Part shown: positions 61,454 to 64,000 of the stretch, one piece after another | Position numbering within the stretch: position 1 is the first letter of the stretch | Layout: each line of letters opens with the position of its first letter | Assembly: GCF_000716785.1 (NCBI RefSeq) | Contig: NZ_JNYY01000003.1 | Location: 1 to 64,000 of the forward strand | Reading direction: 5' to 3' | From: Amycolatopsis vancoresmycina | GTDB taxonomy: Bacteria; Actinomycetota; Actinomycetes; Mycobacteriales; Pseudonocardiaceae | Length of the DNA stretch: 64,000 nucleotides | Notes under the pieces: model-generated | Told to the model about the DNA's origin: nothing | Databases searched by the model: none | What the model saw: the letters and a program-made list of their open reading frames with translations, nothing else | Translations under genes and position numbers: made by a program

Positions 61454-62808
61454 CGGCCGTGGCGCCCATCCTCTTCGCGTCGATCGCCGACGCCGGCATG
61501 ATCAACCCGCTGCTCGTCATCGCCGGGGAACTCGCCCGCCGTGGCGTGCCCGACCTGTACTTCGCCTCCACTGAGGACCGCCGCGCCGACATCGAGGCGA
61601 TCTCCGCGGACAACCCGGTCCGGTTCGTCTCGTTCGGGGAGCGGCTCGAACGTCCGCCCGGCGAGTGGGACCCGGACCTCTACGCCGCGGCGACGCAGCC
61701 CGCGAAGCCGGGCAGCCTGACCGCGCGGCCGCAGAACGTCGTCGCCTACCTCAGCGGCGTCACCGACGCGAGCATCATGGTGACGATGTACGAGCGCGCG
61801 CTGGCCGTCGTCGACGAGGTGAAGCCGGCGCTGATGGTCATCGACTCCTCCAGCGTCTACCCGACGGACGCGGCGATCGCCCGGGAGATCCCGTACGTCT
61901 ACAGTGTACCGATCTCGGTGAGCGAAATCTTCGCCGAGCGCCTGCCGCTGAGCTACCCGAGCCCGAACACGGGCTTGCCGCGTTCGCTGTCGGGACGGCA
62001 GAAGCTGGCGAACCTGTGGTTCCGGCTGCGGCTGCTGCACGGCATGCTGACGAAGGTGCCGGCGGTGCAGTTCACCAAGGCCCGCAAGGAAGCCGGGATC
62101 CTCAACGCCACGGCGGGCCAGTCCGGCTACGCCGACCGCGCCCAGGCGATCCTGGGCTATTCGGTGTTCGGCATGGAGTACCCGTTCGACGCGGCGCCGT
62201 CGCACCTGCGGATGGTCGGCCCGGTCGTGCCGCCGCTGCCGGAGGCGGTGACGCCGGACCCGGCGCTGTCGGCCTGGCTGGACGAGCACGAGTCCGTGGT
62301 TTACCTGGCGTTCGGCACGCACATGCGCCTGACGGCCCCGCAGGTGGCGGCGATCGCCGAGGCGGCGCGCCGGATCGGGCCCGAGCACCACCTGCTGTGG
62401 AAGCTGCCGAAGGCGCAGCGCGCGTTGCTGCCGGCGAACCTGCCGCCGAACGTCCGGCTGGAGAACTGGGTCCCGTCGCAGTTCGACGTCCTGGCCCACC
62501 CGCACGTGCGGGCGTACTACCACCACGGCGGCGGCAACAGTGCGTACGAAGGGATCTACTTCGGCAAGCCGGGCTTGGTCCAGCCGTTCTGGATGGACTG
62601 CCACGACCACGCGGCGCGGGTGCTGGACAGCGGCTGCGGGCTGGTGCTGTCACACGAGGAGACGGTGTCGGCGGACGCGATCGTGGCGAAGCTGCGCCGC
62701 GTGCTGGAGGAGAAGGAGTTCACCGCACGCGCGGAGGAGTGGGCGGACCGGTTCCGCTCGGCGGGCGGCGCTTCGGCGGCGGCCGACACCGTCCTGGCCG
62801 CGCTCTGA
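61450..62808 (+). CDS. mycosaminyltransferase-like GT1 glycosyltransferase
   Basis: A 452-residue GT-B glycosyltransferase. Segments ILFASIADAGMINPLLVIAGELARRGV, SQFDVLAHPHVRAYYHHGGGN and YEGIYFGKP are very like polyene NysDI/AmphDI enzymes that attach GDP-mycosamine. Start GTG 61450 overlaps the gmd stop (GTGA); GTG 61459 is an alternative. The acceptor is unknown because no polyketide synthase is in the window. Confidence 0.87.
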   Translation: MTAVAPILFASIADAGMINPLLVIAGELARRGVPDLYFASTEDRRADIEAISADNPVRFVSFGERLERPPGEWDPDLYAAATQPAKPGSLTARPQNVVAYLSGVTDASIMVTMYERALAVVDEVKPALMVIDSSSVYPTDAAIAREIPYVYSVPISVSEIFAERLPLSYPSPNTGLPRSLSGRQKLANLWFRLRLLHGMLTKVPAVQFTKARKEAGILNATAGQSGYADRAQAILGYSVFGMEYPFDAAPSHLRMVGPVVPPLPEAVTPDPALSAWLDEHESVVYLAFGTHMRLTAPQVAAIAEAARRIGPEHHLLWKLPKAQRALLPANLPPNVRLENWVPSQFDVLAHPHVRAYYHHGGGNSAYEGIYFGKPGLVQPFWMDCHDHAARVLDSGCGLVLSHEETVSADAIVAKLRRVLEEKEFTARAEEWADRFRSAGGASAAADTVLAAL

Positions 62809-62819
62809 AAGGAAACGGC

Positions 62820-63872
62820 ATGTCCGTCAAGTATCCGGTGTCCCAGCCGTACCTGAACGGCGACGAGCTGGCGAACGTCACCGACGCGGTCACGAGCGGC
62901 TGGATCTCTTCGCAGGGACCGTACGTGGCGCGGTTCGAGGAGGCTTTCGCGGCGTACAACGGAGTTTCCCACGGGGTGGCGTGTTCCTCCGGCACGACCG
63001 CGCTGACCTTGGCGCTGCGCGCACTGGGGATCGGCCCGGGTGACGAGGTGATCGTCCCGGAGTTCACGATGATCGCCTCGGCCTGGGCGGTGACGTACAC
63101 GGGCGCGACCCCGGTGTTCGTCGACTGCGGCGACGACCTGAACATCGACGTGTCGCTCATCGAGGCGAAGATCACCCCGCGCACGAAGGCGATCATGCCG
63201 GTGCACATCTACGGCCGCCAGTGTGACATGGACGCGATCATGGAGCTGGCGTACGAGTACAACCTGCGCGTGGTGGAGGATTCCGCGGAGGCGCACGGCG
63301 TGCGCCCGGTGGGGGACATCGCGTGTTTCTCGCTGTTCGCCAACAAGATCATCGCTTCGGGCGAGGGCGGGATCTGCCTGACGGCCGACCCGCGCCTGGC
63401 GGAGCAGATGAAGCACCTGCGGGGGATGGCGTTCAACCGCGACCACACGTTCCTGCACAAGAAGCTCGGCTACAACTTCCGGATGACGAATCTGCAGGCC
63501 GCGGTGGCGACGGCGCAGGTGTCCCAATTGGACTCGATCCTTGCTCTGCGGTCTTCCATTGAGGCCCGGTACGACGCCGGGTTGCGGGACATCCCCGGGG
63601 TGACGCTGATGCCGCGGCGCGATGTGCTGTGGATGTACGACCTGCTGTGCGACCGGCGCGACGAGCTGCGGGCGTTCCTGGCGGCCGAAGGCATCGAGAC
63701 GCGGGTGTTCTTCAAGCCGATGAGCCGGCAGCCGATGTACCTGGATCCCGTGTGGACTTCGCTGCGGGCCAACCGGTTCGCCGAAACGGGGTTGTACCTG
63801 CCCACCTACACGTCGCTGGGCGAGGACGACCAGGAGTACATCGTGTCGCGGGTGCGGAAGTTCTACAGCTGA
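62820..63872 (+). CDS. DegT-family sugar aminotransferase (perosamine/mycosamine synthase)
   Basis: A 350-residue PLP enzyme. The catalytic lysine lies in FSLFANKIIASGEGG, and substrate features GWISSQGPYVARFE, CSSGTTALTLAL, EFTMIASAWAVTYTGATPVFVD and the C-terminal FFKPMSRQPMY are as in polyene NysDII and GDP-perosamine synthase. It aminates the 4-keto (perosamine) or 3-keto (mycosamine) sugar; the two cannot be separated by eye. It follows the glycosyltransferase by 11 bases. Confidence 0.9.
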   Translation: MSVKYPVSQPYLNGDELANVTDAVTSGWISSQGPYVARFEEAFAAYNGVSHGVACSSGTTALTLALRALGIGPGDEVIVPEFTMIASAWAVTYTGATPVFVDCGDDLNIDVSLIEAKITPRTKAIMPVHIYGRQCDMDAIMELAYEYNLRVVEDSAEAHGVRPVGDIACFSLFANKIIASGEGGICLTADPRLAEQMKHLRGMAFNRDHTFLHKKLGYNFRMTNLQAAVATAQVSQLDSILALRSSIEARYDAGLRDIPGVTLMPRRDVLWMYDLLCDRRDELRAFLAAEGIETRVFFKPMSRQPMYLDPVWTSLRANRFAETGLYLPTYTSLGEDDQEYIVSRVRKFYS

Positions 63873-63888
63873 CCACCCGCGTTCGAGC

Positions 63889-63932
63889 GCGCCCCCGGCC
63901 GTGACCCCGGCCGTGACCCCGGCCGGGGGCGC
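63889..63932 (+). terminator. terminator of the amino-sugar cassette
   Basis: Bases 63889-63900 and 63921-63932 form a perfect 12-bp stem. The loop holds two direct copies of GTGACCCCGGCC-like sequence, and CTCGTTT follows. It is 16 bases after the stop codon and may also serve the gene on the minus strand beyond it. Confidence 0.78.
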
Positions 63933-63939
63933 CCTCGTT

Positions 63940-64000
63940 TCAGCCCTGCCGGACCTTGCTGCTCAAGTAGGTCAGCACCGCCAGCACCCGCCGGTTGTCG
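63940..64000 (-). CDS. 3' end of a leftward gene cut by the window edge
   Basis: The minus strand reads ...DNRRVLAVLTYLSSKVRQG then stop at 63940-63942. Only about 20 codons are inside the window. The end is basic and helix-like, but it is too short to name a family. Confidence 0.45.
   Translation of the reverse strand, partial: DNRRVLAVLTYLSSKVRQG

Overview
The window reads as chromosomal DNA of a high-GC actinomycete of the Pseudonocardiaceae type, most likely Amycolatopsis. The reasons are very high GC with strong third-position bias, many GTG/TTG starts, a mycothiol-dependent nitroreductase homologue, an F420-dependent oxidoreductase, the large 180-kDa-class NAD-glutamate dehydrogenase, EttA, a group II truncated globin and actinobacterial HNH and DUF5130 proteins. 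The genus is an inference; no 16S or other typing gene is present.

Region 1 (about 0.27-20.1 kb) is a compact specialised-metabolite cluster. It holds a 14-TM exporter, a GT1 glycosyltransferase, a RibD/DHFR-like reductase, an HpgT-like aminotransferase, an Asp/Glu-type racemase, a GlcD-type FAD 2-hydroxyacid dehydrogenase, a RebM-like methyltransferase, a 4-hydroxymandelate synthase (HmaS), a two-domain NRPS protein (adenylation-PCP), an MbtH-like protein, a solute-binding-protein homologue with no export signal, a free-standing condensation enzyme, an HpaB/SgcC-like hydroxylase, two acyl-CoA-dehydrogenase-fold flavoenzymes and an NAD(P)-epimerase. The logic reads as 4-hydroxyphenylpyruvate to 4-hydroxymandelate to 4-hydroxyphenylglyoxylate to 4-hydroxyphenylglycine (Hpg), loading of an arylglycine-like acid on one carrier protein, ring hydroxylation and other tailoring, and release by the free-standing C enzyme onto an unknown acceptor. 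The A domain has an Hpg-like pocket, but the Asp that normally binds the alpha-amine is Asn. There are no multimodular NRPS or PKS genes, no P450s and no dihydroxyphenylglycine genes, so this is not a glycopeptide cluster. I do not recognise the product.

Region 2 (about 20.1-22.3 kb) is a gene-poor stretch around tRNA-Arg(UCU). It contains a 70-codon gene with palindromic upstream sites, a short copy of tRNA sequence, and GC-rich tandem repeats of 74-75 bp.

Region 3 (about 22.3-56.6 kb) is mostly housekeeping and conserved actinobacterial genes: a secreted I36-type inhibitor, a LacI regulator with a divergent MFS gene, a sensor kinase, a phosphatase, CopD-CtaG, EttA, NAD-glutamate dehydrogenase with a thioesterase, a GH13 glucosidase with a globin, MscS, HNH, PepN, an Rv2466c-like protein, RpiB-Nei, an F420 oxidoreductase with an SnoaL-like protein, and a TetR with a membrane protein. 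It also contains an unusual 123-residue protein made of 15 GTRVTx hexapeptides, two copies of a long palindromic element, and one perfect 23-bp inverted repeat.

Region 4 (about 57.3-63.9 kb) holds a LAL-class LuxR regulator followed by GDP-mannose 4,6-dehydratase, a mycosaminyltransferase-like glycosyltransferase and a DegT-family sugar aminotransferase. This is the gene set for making and attaching a GDP-mannose-derived amino sugar (mycosamine or perosamine), as in polyene macrolide clusters. It may be the edge of a second cluster continuing to the right.
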